Both the position numbers and the translations under genes were made by a program. From positions 5,305,361 to 5,369,360 of the forward strand of contig JASSKH010000017.1 in the NCBI GenBank assembly GCA_031763025.1: a DNA stretch of 64,000 nt. The letters run 5' to 3'. Origin of the DNA: Macrocystis pyrifera (lineage: Eukaryota; Sar; Phaeophyceae; Laminariales; Laminariaceae). Positions 21,973 through 33,893 of this stretch are shown here, one piece after another (positions within the stretch are counted from its first letter, which is position 1; every line of letters starts with the position of its first letter). The notes beneath the pieces are model-generated. The model worked only from the letters and a program-made list of their open reading frames with translations. It searched no databases and had not been told where the DNA came from.

Positions 21973-23460
21973 TTGACTTTAGAGAGGCCAAATGTAGACG
22001 CGCCGCGACAAGAAAAGGTGGACTTCCTGCTGCGACACCAATTCTTCTTCCGCCTGGCGTTCAATGGCTACTGCCCCAAAGCCTCCTGCCCGTTCAGCCA
22101 TGACCAGAACATCGTCCCGGCCGGACACTTCAAATCCCCTGAGGCGAAGAGACGGCGGACCGGGACAGCTAGCGTAGACTCAACTGAAACGCGACCCCGC
22201 AATAAGCTTTACGCGTTGTCTGACGAGATGGCAGGGATGTTAGCAGCGGTGATGGGAGAGGACTGCGAACCAGTAGATAACACAACACTGAGGTGGACGC
22301 TTGAAGGTACGCCCCGGGGGGCGTAGCCCTTCCGGGGAACCCTTCAGACCTCAAACTCGTCCGGCTGGCACCGTGGCCTGTGCCACCTATTCGCCGTTCA
22401 TTACAGGGACTTGGGTTGTCGGAGGCCAGCCGCCCAAGCGACCAGGAGCTGGGGGCGCTGGAGGAACAGTTAGTCGCCGTAGGGAATAGTCAGCAACTGT
22501 GGGTCCACGGTACAGTATGGGACCCACGTCGGGTCGTAGGGCGGATCCCAGTAAGCGTTTTAATTAATACAGGAGGGGGCGGAGGTAACTATATATCGTT
22601 GGCTTTTTGGAAGAGCGTTCAGGCGTGGGGGGGGAGCGGCGTCGGCAGGAAGCTCAGTAGCAAGGGTCAAGGGGCCCTTTTAGCAGCAAACCCCGCAGCG
22701 AAGTGCCGGGAATGACCATTCTGGGGTCCACAGTGCTGCCCATCGTGTTTCCCCCCGAGGACTGCGTGCGAAACGTCCCGATACGGGTAGTGCAAGATCT
22801 TCCATACGGAATTATTGTGGGAGCCAGCTTCTTTCGTGCCAACAGGAGCGTCATCCCCCTCAACAAAAGCAAAGGGTTCCAACCCTCGCCCGGTGCGCCA
22901 TGGGTTCCTTTCCAGTCGCGGAGCGCAGGAGGTAAGCGCGCAAAAGAGGCGTACGGCGAAGTTAGGCCACCACACACCGCCCGGGCCCCACTGCCCGGTG
23001 TTCCTCCGGACCTCTCACCGCTACCGAGCTGCTCTATGGGCCAGGCAGCGTGGGAAGATGACGGCACGTTACAGTGGGAACTCCGCCTGGTGAACCCGGC
23101 GGAAGTAGGAGGCTTCCTAGGGATAGCAGTCGAGGCATACGTACATGGTCCGCAGCCTAGTGAAACACAACTGGTGATGATGCAGCCCTCCGAGAAGTAC
23201 GACACAGATAGTGGGGCAGTGATAGGCTTGGCACGAGGGGTGCAATGGTGGGAGCCTGGCACCCCACTGTATTGCAAGGTGGTCAACACGGGTCCCGCTC
23301 CAGGAATCGTCCGGAACGGGCACCCCGTCGCCAAGGTAATCGCCCTCAACGTGCGAGATGTTGACAGGTTTAGAGCGCTTTTCATCCACCCCGCGCCCAT
23401 CGCCCCGCCCTTGACGCGGCCCGACAAACCCTCGCCGCTAGAAGCCGATCATAACCCATC
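21973..23460 (+). pseudogene. gag and protease region of the gypsy element (fossil)
   Basis: The first part has a short Cys/His cluster (YCPKASCPFSH) that may bind nucleic acid, followed by an aspartic-protease-like section with surrounding hydrophobic strands and a GIIVGASFFRANRS block typical of retroviral-type proteases. It lies between the primer site and reverse transcriptase as expected. Gag is otherwise too divergent to assign residue by residue. Confidence 0.6.
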
Positions 23461-23486
23461 GGCGCAAAAGGGAGTCGCTCTCTCGG

Positions 23487-24392
23487 ATGCTAACATCGGT
23501 CATCTCAGCGAAAAGACAAAAAAAACAGCTGTTACACACCCTCGGTCCGAAGAATGTGGCTGGCCAGTTCCCGGAGGACCCGAAGCGCGTGAGGCCTTGC
23601 ACAATAAGAGAAGTGCGAATACTCTTGATCGATGAACACACCCCGCCGGTCGCAGTTAAACAACAACGCTTTTCCCCAGAGCAGGCAGACGCTATCCAGA
23701 GAAAGGTAGAACTGTTAGCAAAGAGAGACATCATCCGAAAGTCGACTTCCGCTTGGGCAGCCAGGTGCGTAACCGTGCCCAAGAAAGACGGCACGCTGCG
23801 TCTGTGCCAGGACCATCGCGCACTAAACAACCTCATGAAGACAGATAGCGGGGGGCTCGGGGACATGCAAGGTATTTTCCAACGATGTCAGGGCTGCTCA
23901 TGGTTCACCTCCATCGACCTAGCCTCCGGATTCTTCCAGCTACCCATTGCAGAAGACGATCGACACAAAACCGCTTTTCGCGACGCATACGGTCAACTTT
24001 GGGAGTACATGAGATGTGGGTTTGGGCTCAAAATCCTGCCGCCAGCGTTTGCAAGTATGGTAGCGAAGCTGCTCAGCGGGCTAAGGGGCAAAGGAGTGGA
24101 AAATTACTTGGACGATATCCTTATTTACAGCCAGGACTTTGACCAACACCTCATTCTGATCGACGCAGTCCTCAACCGCCTGCAGTCTGCTGGACTGTCC
24201 GTGAATATTGCTAAATCAAGATGGTGTTGCCCGAGTCTGGAATTCGTCGGGATGGTAGTGGACAGACAGGGGGCTAGACCGTCGGAGTCGAAAGTGGCGG
24301 CCGTAGCTGAGCTACCTCCACCGTCAACGGTGGAGGAACTCAGAGCATTTCTAGGTGTGACGGGCTACTTGTGGCAGTTCGTAGAGCGGTAA
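23487..24392 (+). pseudogene. Reverse transcriptase of the gypsy element (fossil)
   Basis: Clear Ty3/gypsy reverse transcriptase: VTVPKKDGTLRLCQDHRALN, SIDLASGFFQLPI (motif A), YLDDILIYSQD (motif C with the two Asp), then FVGMVVDRQG. This is the best preserved block of the element. Confidence 0.92.
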
Positions 24393-25954
24393 AGTATTCT
24401 AGCTGCGCCGCTCACGATATCCTTCGAGACAAAGCCTTTGCGACCAAGCGCGCGCGGCATCTCCCTATCCCATGGGCAGAACAACAACATAACGCGTTCT
24501 TGGCGCTGAAGGCGGCCCTCACATCATTTCCTATTTTAATTTTCCCTTCCTGGGGCAGCCCATTTACGTTACACACAGACGCCAGTGAAACAGGGGCAGG
24601 TGCAGCGCTAACACAAGTGCACAATGGAAAGGAATATATGGTCGCATACGCCAGTCATCGATGGTTTCGTACAGACGCGCGTCGTGGAGCTACCGCAAGG
24701 GAATGCATGGCGGTTTTATGGGTAGTTGTCCACTTTCGACCTTTTTTGGCGGGTAGAAAGTTCACTTTGGTCACAGACTGCTCCGCGTTGCTGTGGCTAT
24801 TTCGTAGCCGGGACCTGGACCCCAAGCTTTACAGATGGGCGCTCCGGCTAACGGAATTCGACATAGTCATGAAGTGGAGGGCAGGAACGTCACATCAGCT
24901 GCCTGACGCTCTATCCCGCTTGCTGCGCCCGGGGGCAACAGGCGCCTCGATCGACGACTCATTCCCGGACGACGCATCATCCAGCAAACCCACCGATTAC
25001 GTAGGCCCCAGGGGACCGGTCCTAGACGGACATCTGCTGAATGACCTAGAATCACTCGAAGAGGAACTGGTAGACCCGGGTGGTATCAGGGAACGGCATG
25101 TTGTCCGTAGAGAAAGGTCAACTAGTAAACGGGTGCCATCCGCGCCTAGTGCAATCGTTGATAGCATTCCGCGGACCGTAGCCGTGCTCGAAGAACCACC
25201 CGAAGAACCCGTCGACCTAACCTCGGGCGCACAGCTAGCCACCTTGCCGTTCCATGACCGGGTTGCAGCGATGCATACAGACAGCTCCGGGCCGATAGTA
25301 AGGCGATCCAGCCGCGCTCGTACTCCATCCGTGCGTCTAACTTCGTTTCCGGAAGCCCCCGCCCGTCCCCCTCGCCCTGCGAGCACCGCGCGTCCGTCGT
25401 CAAAAGCCCGATCACTGACAGGAGGCGAACCGGCCGTTCAGGCGTCAGAGCCCGGCTCTTTACAGGTTCCGAAAGACCCGCCACCACCAACGAAGTTAAA
25501 CCTTCTGGCGCCTAACACCGTCGAGTGCAGTCTCCCAGCGGGGGGGGAGGGGTGGGCACGCCAAAAGGAACCACTGGCGACAACGGCGATAGAGCGTGCC
25601 CTCCAGGCGCTGCAAGACGTGCCTCACTTGGTCAGGAGCCAGGCAGCGGACCCATGCTTGAGCAAGGGCAGGCGAGCACTATGTAGTCAAGGAGAAGTCG
25701 CCGGGCAGAACGAGTTGACAGATACGGATATCAACAGATACCTTCTAGACGACCAGAGTCTCCTGTGCCTTGAGTTCGAACAGAGCGGAGCGTTGGTAAA
25801 GCGAACAGCTGTATCAGCCATACCGAGTTGCCTTGTAGCGGACATGCTCGTCCTAGTACACTGCCAACACGGTCACCCCGGAATCGCAAGAACCCTCTCG
25901 TTGCTAAGGGACCGGTTTCACTGGCCAGGCATGTGTAGAGACACACGAGAGTAG
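24371..25954 (+). pseudogene. RNase H, linker and integrase zinc finger of the gypsy element (fossil)
   Basis: RNase H motifs TDASETGAGAAL, ATARECMAVLWVV and HQLPDALSRL are present. A long Pro/Ser-rich linker follows, about 250 residues and unusual in length, and then an HHCC-type start of integrase (VHCQHGHPGIARTLSLLRDR, HWPGM). Confidence 0.85.
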
Positions 25955-26002
25955 GTACTATCGTGTGGGTGTAGACGCAGGAAGAGGTCACGTAGTCAAC
26001 AG

Positions 26003-26815
26003 GTGGCGATGCTTCCTGCCAGATTCCTGGAGCCATGGGAAGTGCTAGAGGTAGACCTACAGAAATTCCCAAACACGGCGGACGCGGGAAACGAGTACCT
26101 ACTGCTCGTTGTAGACAGAGCATCTAGATTCCCCTTCGCTCACCCACCACCGTCAAAAGAAGCAAACGGAGTAGCCCGTTTTCTCTTAGACCTTTGCCTG
26201 ACATTTGGAGTGCCCTCATTTATTCACGCGGACGGTGGGGGGGAATTCACAGCGGCAGTAGTGGGACACCTATGTCGATGGTTAAAAGTCCCAATAGAGT
26301 TCGGACCAGCAGACCATCCCAGGGGGCAGGGAGGAGTGGAAAGAGTGGGAGCATGGATGCAAGACGTGCTATCCGAACTGTGTAAGTCCTGGCCAACGAG
26401 ATGGGACGAGTACGTTGCCGCCGCTTGTTGGATCAAACGCACTGCGCCAGACCCGGCACTACCCTCCGCCATGACTCCCTTCCAGCTCCTGTTCGGTCGT
26501 AGCCCTCGCACAACCCTCGATATGCTGATCCCACAGATGGATGACACAGAGGCCACAGGCGGCCTCAGCAACTTCATCGAGAACCGCAGGCATAACATGC
26601 GGGAGGTGGCGGAAGCACTGCGAAAGATCCACGAAGAGAAGGAAGCATCCCGTCAGCGCCACAATGCCAGGATATCACGGTCCTCCCCAAGTACGAATGT
26701 AGCGGAGGGAGACCTGGTCCTGGTACGGGAGAGCGACAGCTCGCTTTTCAGACAAGGTATGGGATCGAAGTTGGTACACGAAAAATGGACAGGTCCGTGG
26801 ACCGTGACACCGTGA
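26003..26815 (+). pseudogene. Integrase core of the gypsy element (fossil)
   Basis: rve-type integrase: EVDLQKF, LLVVDRASRFPFAH, FIHADGGGEFTAAV and GQGGVERVGAWMQDVL, then the GPWTV end (GPY/F-like). Family knowledge: inserts the cDNA into chromosomal DNA with a short target duplication. Confidence 0.87.
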
Positions 26816-26929
26816 CCAAGGTCATGTTTAAGGGCCTTAGCGCTGTCATAGAGATGGAGGGGAGAAAAAAAACGATCCCGTACGGTCTCGGTAGCATCGC
26901 TCAAACCCTTCTACCCGCGCTCATCAGAC

Positions 26930-27463
26930 TTGAGACACCCGATAGGGGACGAATTCGCACAAATAGCTTGGGGTGCTGACCTGGGGCTCAAAGGAGACTC
27001 GGTCGCCGCGGCCCCGATGTATACTCTAATAGACCGCAGGGAGGTGGTGAGTAAAACAGGGACAACCCGTTGGGAATATCGGGGAAGATACCTGGACGGG
27101 GCCTCCTCGGACTGGGTCATGGAGGCAGAATCCCTAGACAGTTTTACCCCTTTGCAGCTAGACACCTTTCACGCCCTGTGGAACTTGAACCCCCCCGACG
27201 CCGAGAAAACTCAGACGACCGCTCGCCCGAAGAAGGGTACGCTCCTCAGTAGAAGCGAAGCGCTAACCCTATTTCCGATAGGAACGACAGTGACCAGGTC
27301 CCACGCGGTAGGTGATAAGCAGATGGACCGGGTAGGACAAGTTTATGAGTTTTGCTCGCCCTACTGGCGCATTAGGTTCCCGGACAATGACTGGGAAGAA
27401 CTGACGGTCTCGGAAATGAGGAAGGGGGTAAAGCGAAGAGTTGAGGCAGACAAGTTGAACTAG
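26930..27463 (+). pseudogene. Chromodomain-like and Tudor-like tail of the gypsy integrase (fossil)
   Basis: The first half resembles a chromodomain (LIDRREVV, TTRWEYRGRYLDGASSDWV, then LDTFHALW). The second half resembles a Tudor/Agenet-like fold (GQVYEFCSPYWRIRFPDND, WEELTVSEMRKGVK). Chromodomains on integrases steer chromoviruses to modified histones; a second reader-like domain is less usual. Domain names are by eye. Confidence 0.55.
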
Positions 27464-27663
27464 TCCAAAGAGTACTGCCCCGTTGCCGTGACAGTAGCCG
27501 TGGTACAAACTATACAGCAGGAACAGATAATCAGTTTCCGTTAGAACGTGGAGTATAAAAAGCCCTGGTTGGTATCTTAATTCAGTATTTACGGACCAAG
27601 GTTGTCCCTATACGAAGCTTTAGCGTACGCACCGCCTGTCTTGCCGCGTTGTTGGCTTGCGCC

Positions 27664-27679
27664 ACCAAGCTGGGGGGGA
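27664..27679 (+). promoter_or_regulatory. Polypurine tract of the gypsy element
   Basis: AAGCTGGGGGGGA lies directly before the right LTR, the expected place for plus-strand priming. Confidence 0.75.
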
Positions 27680-28240
27680 TGTTACAGCGGTTCGGTGCAA
27701 CAGGGCATTGCTAAGGTAGCCGTCGAGAGGCCCGATAGACAATGGATTGATGCCGAACGAGGAGGGTTGCCTTGAAAAGGATTGCCAGGGAGGCTGACAT
27801 GCGGAGCAAAGACAGGATCATGCCGAGCTATCAGTCGACCTAAAAATAGGGGACGATGATGAGAAATGCCCAGGGAAACACGCCTCCAGGAAGTCAAACC
27901 TCAGACGGAAAGGAGTGCGGATGTACACACAAGTTTTTCCTGGCCAAGAGCAATCCAAATACTCTGAGACCCACCTTACATCCTCAACACCTGGCCTGTC
28001 GATCAACGAAAGCGAGCGAAGGAGCCAGCATGGATCAGCAATACTACAACCAGCACGTGGGGGGCAACATGTCCGCAGGTCAGACCAGTTCCATAGAGGT
28101 GCGATTTGTGGTGAACGCAAGCGAAGAATGGATCCAAGGAGGTCACTAGTGGCTATTAGACAGGTTACCACCACAAGGGGTACCGAGCTGCCTCCTAGCC
28201 GGCAAGGGAGGACCCCTGCGTAGAGAACACATTTGAAACA
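27680..28240 (+). repeat. Right (3') LTR of the gypsy element
   Basis: TGTTACAGCGG...TTTGAAACA, the partner of 21174-21745. CTGC at 28241-28244 completes the target duplication. Confidence 0.93.
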
Positions 28241-28251
28241 CTGCTGTTGTA

Positions 28252-28345
28252 AGGATTACCCTGGACTGGGTGATCGATCAATATTTTACCCCTATAGCTT
28301 AGTAGGTAACACCTTCACAATTGACGTCGTCCAGGTCACGGATTC
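28252..28345 (+). mobile_element. tRNA-like SINE unit S2, copy 1
   Basis: AAGGATTACCCTGG, then an A-box-like TAGCTTAGTAGGTAA and a B-box-like GGATTCGAACC. The arms do not fold into a clean cloverleaf, so a tRNA gene is unlikely. It repeats at 28533 about 280 bp on. Confidence 0.6.
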
Positions 28346-28532
28346 GAACCTCACTTTCGAACGTTTCTTTTACGTTTCTTTTACAGAAACGCTTGTGCGT
28401 GCCTAAAAAAATAAAGGACACATCTCCCTAGTTTCCCAGGTAATGAAACGAAGCGGGTAGGTCAGCGTACAGACGTATACGGTTCTTCTGACGCCCCAAA
28501 GATCCCGCCGTTCAGAGGGGGGGGGGAGTGAT
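28346..28532. other. Spacer between S2 copies
   Basis: TTTCTTTTACG is duplicated near 28370; the spacer ends in a G run just before copy 2. It may be the 3' body of the SINE. Confidence 0.4.
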
Positions 28533-28630
28533 ATAAGGATTACCCTGGGCTGGGTAATCGATCGATCTTTTACCCCTATAGCTCAGTAGGTAACTCCATC
28601 TCATTTGACGTCGTCCAGGTCACGGGTAGT
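28533..28630 (+). mobile_element. tRNA-like SINE unit S2, copy 2 (cut short)
   Basis: Same head as 28252 (AAGGATTACCCTGG, TAGCTCAGTAGGTAACTC, TTGACGTCGTCCAGGTCACGG) but the match stops inside the B-box region, at about 28628. Confidence 0.6.
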
Positions 28631-28869
28631 AGTGCACGTGTTTGAGGTGTACCTGGTACCAAATTGAGAGGCTGTCGAATCTATGAGGTTTTTGTAGAAT
28701 GTGCTAGAATGATCAATGTGTTCACGTACAGGTATTATTTAGTAGTACAACGATTTTTTTACGCCCACAATATGCAACGGGAGGGCCCCGGCCACCGGTC
28801 GGTGCGCGCTTGCCCGAATCTGCCTCAAAATTAAATTATGCAGTAGAGCTCTCCATGCTGTAGAAAATT

Positions 28870-29010
28870 CTGGGAATATGCTCCCTACAAAAAGCGGGAT
28901 AATAAAGCAGGCCCCTGCTTGGCTCCCCTGATCCCACCCGCATGTGATCCCACTTGGCACCCTGCTCCAACCCACAAGGTACAGAAATATATAGCCCTCC
29001 GCAGCAGCCG
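28870..29010. repeat. Diverged repeat, copy 1
   Basis: TTCTGGGAA, CACCCTGCTCC, GTACAGAAATATA, AGCCCTCCGCAG and CCGGAGGCC occur here in the same order as at 36075-36235, just beyond the copia element on its other side. Confidence 0.6.
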
Positions 29011-29032
29011 CCGGAGGCCGTGAGCTCGAAGC

Positions 29033-29295
29033 GTGAACCATAAACGGTCAGAAATCGTCGAACGGTCAAAAATCGTCGGATGCAAAAAAAAAAGCTTCGC
29101 AACCTGGGAAATTGAACTCAGCATCGAAATCATCATGTTGCTGGGCATCATAGACCGCGGAGCTATATCGCAAATGGTCAGAAATCGTCGGACTGTCAAA
29201 AATTGTCGGATGCAACACAAGACAAAAGCGTCCTAACCCGGGAATTAAACCCAGCATCGAAATCATGTTGCTGGGCACCATAGACCGCAGAGCTA
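29033..29295 (-). mobile_element. tRNA-like SINE S3, two tandem copies
   Basis: Two units of about 130 bp (near 29033-29165 and 29170-29295). On the minus strand each has an A-box-like TATAGCTCTGCGGTCTATG and a T-arm-like CTGGGTTTAATTCCCGG (5-bp stem, 7-nt loop). The rest does not fold as a tRNA. A related head is at 37150-37230. Confidence 0.6.
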
Positions 29296-29554
29296 TATCA
29301 CCCTACACCTCCCTACCCCCTGAACGTTTTTTAAGGCTATTTTATAGTCGCAGTACCTGTACGCACAAGCATATACAAAGCATAGGAATATTCCTGGAAT
29401 ATTATCAATATCTACACAATGGTGAACCCAGCTCAAATATGAGGAGCTGATGGCAAGACACCACAGCTCATGCACCTAGAACACGCACACCCTTTTTTAA
29501 GTTTTTGTTTTCGAGCACGTTCGTTTTTGGGGCTGACGCGGGGCTCCGAATTGT

Positions 29555-29903
29555 TGTTTTTTTCATGGAAGCCCACGAGAACTTCCATGGAAGCTTCCAC
29601 TACCAGCTCTGCACAAATTCCATGGAGTAACTCCACTTCTTCCATGGAAGGTTCCGTGAAAAATAATGTGGGAACTTCCATGGGGCAGCTTCCGTGGAAG
29701 CTTACACTGCTTCCACGGAAGTTGCTTCCTCCGTAGAAGCTTCCATGTGCTTTCACGTAATCCTCCACGGAGGCAGTGAAAGCTTCCATGGAAGCTGATG
29801 CCGAACCCACTACTTCCACGGAAGCTACTTCCGTTCGAGATTTCACATGCTTGCATGGAAGCTTCCGTGTGGAAGTCCGAACTACTTTCATGGTAGTAGA
29901 CTT
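29555..29903. repeat. GGAAGCTTCC-rich satellite, left block
   Basis: Many interrupted copies of TTCCATGGAAGCTTCC with both halves palindromic. The same sequence lies on the other side of the copia element at 36290-36885. Confidence 0.85.
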
Positions 29904-30346
29904 TGTTGATGTTGATTGATTGGCTTGTGACTGGTGTAGTATGAAACCAGAGAGAGAGGCCAAATGCCTGAACCGCGGTTAGGCTGGTTCTGTGATATGA
30001 TATGAGCTTAGTTAGCTCTGGAGAAGATATGGTGCGCTGGGGACCCTAGCCCAGTGGTGGTGCCTATCAGCGGTGGTGCTCGTGAAGATGAGCAGGTGAA
30101 GAGAGTGACCGCATGAGGCATGGTGGTGCCTAATGGATGCACCTCGTCGAGCTACAAAGGACGACCCCGAAACATAAAACAAGAACAAAACTCGTCAACT
30201 ACTGTACTCCGACGCAGTACTCGTGGGGTCGTGGGACCCTGGGGTCGGTGAGACTTTCCCGAGATGAAACCGTCATTTCCCTAAAATGAAACCGTCACGT
30301 TTGACAGACCGACCACAATTTGCTCGTACGTATAACTACTATTGCA
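29904..30346 (-). repeat. 3' LTR of the copia element
   Basis: Element-sense start TGCAATAGTAGTTATACG, end CATCAACA. Its partner is 35588-36033. Confidence 0.88.
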
Positions 30347-31266
30347 GGGACTTATATACTGCTACTCGTACTACGGAACTACTGATGATGTCACAGCTGG
30401 CTATAGATACCTACAGTACACGACCGCACGCAGTGGCAACATAATTGAACAGTATTAGTACTTGCCCTTGGTACTTTACGTTTGTACGGAATACACCGCG
30501 CTGTGTTAATGTGCTTCTGTACTCACAGCTATGTTATTTTAGCAGCGACCTATTATTGTAGTCCTTCTGTTAATTGTAGAGCAGGGCAAGGGTTGCTCTG
30601 CTGTTCCCTAGGTGTTACCATTTAATAAAAGGTTGGACGGAGGTATGGAAATTCTCTCGCGACTCGCGACATAGATATTTGCTAGGTAGAATTTTACTTG
30701 TTCGAAAATGCTGTATTTTTTGTCGTTTTCGTTTTTTGCCAGTTTCTTAACGTTTTTGCTCGGTTTCATCCTTTTTAGGTATTTTTCTAATTCGTGAGGT
30801 ATTTAATCACAAACATAAGCTACGCTTGGCTATTCGTATGAACACGTACGAAAAGACTCAGGGACCATGGGTAGGGGTCAAGAAATATATATAGAATAAA
30901 TACAAAGGCGTTTTTCTTTATTGTAGTCCTTCTATTAATACTGCTGTGGTAGAAGTGCTAATCACTGACACTCTCTCCTCGATGCGGGTGCAGCGACATT
31001 TCAAACTACTGCTGCTACTACTTGAAAAAACGTGCTACTTGCTGCACTCCTGCGGCAATCACCGACGCTCTCTCCTCGATGCGGGTAATACGTGAGTGAT
31101 ACCAGGTACTTGATAAGTGGATTGGATTGTCAATCACGCTACTGAGTTACTTTGACGGTGCGATTACTCCTACACTGTTGCTGTTAGGATGGTGATCCTA
31201 CGCAGGCATCCTCAAACAGACAGACGTAGACGGTGCGGCAATCTGACGGGCCGCGGTGCTTCTATA
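30347..31266. other. Non-coding part of the copia element
   Basis: No domain seen. GACACTCTCTCCTCGATGCGG repeats in shortened form (CTCTCCTCGATGCGGGT at about 30974 and 31071), a local duplication. Confidence 0.5.
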
Positions 31267-32950
31267 TTACCCTCCCTCCCTGTATAACAACAAAAGGAGC
31301 GTACTGATAAGCGTGAGTCGCTGATAGATCAATCTATTGCTGTACTGCGGCAAATCAACCCATTGCACTCTTCTTATGTCTTTGTTTCTTAAGTGAGAGC
31401 AGAGTTGCCCCGCGCCCAGCCTTCGTTTATTCTTAGTACTATTACGTCTTATCATTGCCGATCCTTGCTCAGCTCTCGTTCTCTCCGTCTGACGGTGGTG
31501 TTGCTGCTCCGACATCTTGCAATAAATACCCTGATGATGCTGTTGATTCAGCATCGTGCGGTAAAAGCTGTCCGCCATCGTCTTGCTGTAGGTCCTCCTT
31601 CCGTCGTCTGGCTCCCACGACATTATCAGGACATCAATGCCTCGATATCGAGCAGGACCTCCTAACCGAAGCATTGTAACTGGTCCCTCTGGATATTTAG
31701 CCCGACGTGTCGTTGTGACTGATTGCGTTCCATGTATTTCTTGCGTTGCCTCTGCGTCACACATGCCTACGTAATAATCCATACTCAAAAGGTGGATTCC
31801 CCGTTTCCAATGTGTTCAGCGGGGGTGTAGATGTCGTGAGTGGTTCTCCGTCGTCCTGTGTTAAACCTGCAGTCTTCACCGCGGGGTTTGTCTGCGGTTG
31901 TCCTTCCGCTATCGTGAGCGTTTGAACCTCCTTCAGTTTCTGTACCGAACTCGGTTCGAGTGGAGACGCGAGCCAGGGACAGCTCACAATAACCTGGTGC
32001 GACCCCTGACAGAACAGCAGGTGTCAGTCCATCGACGACCCAGGTGATGCTCCTGTGGTCCCAGATGGATGCGGATGCTCCGACGATCCCGGACGATGCT
32101 GGTCCGAGGTGTGGATGGCATATTAGGGCTTTGCTGAGGATTTCGATCACCCTGTTTTCCTCCTTCGAGACCCCAAATGGATCTATACCGGTGTGGGCGA
32201 AATCCACACCCGTGGCCGGGGGGTCTGCCCTCGATGCTCCCTTGACGTGCTTGCTGTCGAAGGTTTCCCCGATGCTTGGATTGGGCTTCGTAATGACGAT
32301 CTCGTGATGCGGTGTCCCTTGCGACCCCAGAACTCTTAGAAGGTGCGACCCCGGCCGAAGGAGAAGATGAGACTGCTGAAGATGACACTCCAGCCTCTTG
32401 CGGTACTAGTATTCCAACCTCTGATGATCGCGTGCCAGTACCCGATGAGGAATCTCCAGTCCCTGGTGATGACGTTCCGGTCCCTGGTGATAGTTCGTAA
32501 GCCCGTAGTGATGACGCTCCTACCCCTGGTGAAGATACTCCAGCTCGTTGATGACGCTCCGGCTTTTGTCGATGGCTTGTCCCCCTTCAGAGGGTTGCCC
32601 GCATGCTGCTGCAGGCTGTCCTGGAGTTTCGCACGTTGGCGCTCCGTCTCAGCGACAGTGGCCTCCTCAGGCGTGTTCTTGCTGTATTGTGGCATGCACA
32701 TAAACATCGTTTTAAGCGTCTGTCCGTCCTGCTCGGACACCCCGTCCCGTTCGGGCGTTGCAGTCAGGGCTACAACCGGCGTTGTTGATGTCTTGGCCGC
32801 GCTGCCTCTTGCGTCTAGATTCACCTTGAAAGAGCACAGACCTTGGTCCCCCGGCTGCTGCTCCAGCTGTACCACGACGTCGCCTTTCCTCAGGTGGGGG
32901 TTCCCAGCCACGAGCGTGGTGGTGATGCCCCGCGTCATTGCAGTGGTGGG
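31267..32950 (-). pseudogene. Unassigned region after the copia protease (fossil)
   Basis: The first part in element sense (to about 32780) still resembles the stretch after copia protease (TRGITTTLVAGNPHLRKGD, LCSFKVNLDA). Beyond it lies Pro/Asp/Ser-rich low-complexity sequence (32400-32540) and open frames I cannot place in any pol domain. Confidence 0.5.
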
Positions 32951-32962
32951 AGAGAAAATGTG

Positions 32963-33893
32963 TCATCCCAGGCCTGACATGATTGTGCTGGGAAAGGGTG
33001 CTCGATGCGCCCTACCATGTTGGTCGGTGATGGGGCCGTAGATAGTACCGGTCATGGTCCCGAGCAGTTTCCTGTTGCCGGCGGTGATTATCGTCTTAGG
33101 TACATTTAGCGGCGTGAGGTTCATCGGGCGATCCTTCAATCCCGGGATCAGCTCATCATCCAGGAAGTGCTCCGTAGCGCCGCTGTCCACCAGCATAATC
33201 ATTTCGCTGTTGTTGGGCTGAAAAGTCCGCCCGCTGGTGAAGGCCACGAACGCGAATCCTTCGTGGTCGGCGGGGAGCTTCTCCTTGTCATGTGTGCCCC
33301 TGTGATTGAGTAGTTCCCATAGACCTCGAACGATCGTGATGATGACGGTTACATCAATGATGATGCTGGTTGCTGTCTTGAATAGTCCTTCGAACGTTGA
33401 GGGCTCGACATCTGTAGTGTAGGCGGCCACCGGTGACGCTTTCTCTTGGCCATTGGGTAGGAAGGCCCGTGCGGCAGTTGTGCTCGTAAACAGGAAACTC
33501 CCGTCGAAGTCGTCGCCGAAGTTGAGCTCCGATGTCTTGCCGTCCCCATCGGGAGGAGCAGGGTTGCTGCACTGTGTCGAACAAGCTATGCAGGTGCTGC
33601 CCTGCTGCTGGCGCGGTACCCCTTGTGCGTAGCATGCGGAGTCGGAGTGTGTGTGTCGTGTTGTGGAACGAGCACCAAGTCGTCCAGCGCCGCCTCTAGC
33701 TCCACCCTTTCCTGGAGGGTTTCTTGGTCCTCTCACGCTTACCCTTTCCATTCGCTGGCTCGGGGCAATTGCGCTTGTAGTGCCCCTTCTTGTTGCAATG
33801 GTGGCATGCATCCGACTCTGCGGACAATGCAACGTCATGCGGGGCGTGCTGATCGCAGTTGAGGTTACAGCAGGCGATTGATTCTGTTGACAT
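32963..33893 (-). pseudogene. Zinc knuckle and protease of the copia element (fossil)
   Basis: CHHCNKKGHYKRNC is a classic CCHC nucleocapsid knuckle. Later comes MLVDSGATEHFLD, the copia-type aspartic protease active-site block. The order is as expected for copia. Confidence 0.85.

Larger units (their letters stand above)
21174..28240 (+). mobile_element. Ty3/gypsy-type LTR retrotransposon, young, broken
   Basis: Plus strand, 7067 bp. Two LTRs (572 and 561 bp, TG...CA) differ at about 8 bases plus 3 small indels, roughly 98.6 percent identity, so the insertion is recent. CTGC flanks both ends as a 4-bp target duplication. A primer-binding site follows the left LTR and a G-rich polypurine tract precedes the right one. 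Parts in order: gag-like region, protease, reverse transcriptase, RNase H, integrase, chromodomain-like and Tudor-like C-terminus. The pol order (RT before integrase) defines Ty3/gypsy. The coding part looks broken in several places, perhaps four to six. Confidence 0.92.

Noticed and set aside
28290-28345. A tRNA gene with TAGCTTAGTAGG and GGATTCGAACC
   Set aside because: The arms do not pair into a cloverleaf and the unit is repeated with a truncated B-box.
29555-29903. A coding gene in the GGAAGCTTCC region
   Set aside because: Open frames consist only of satellite translation (SFHGS, ASMEA) and appear on both strands.
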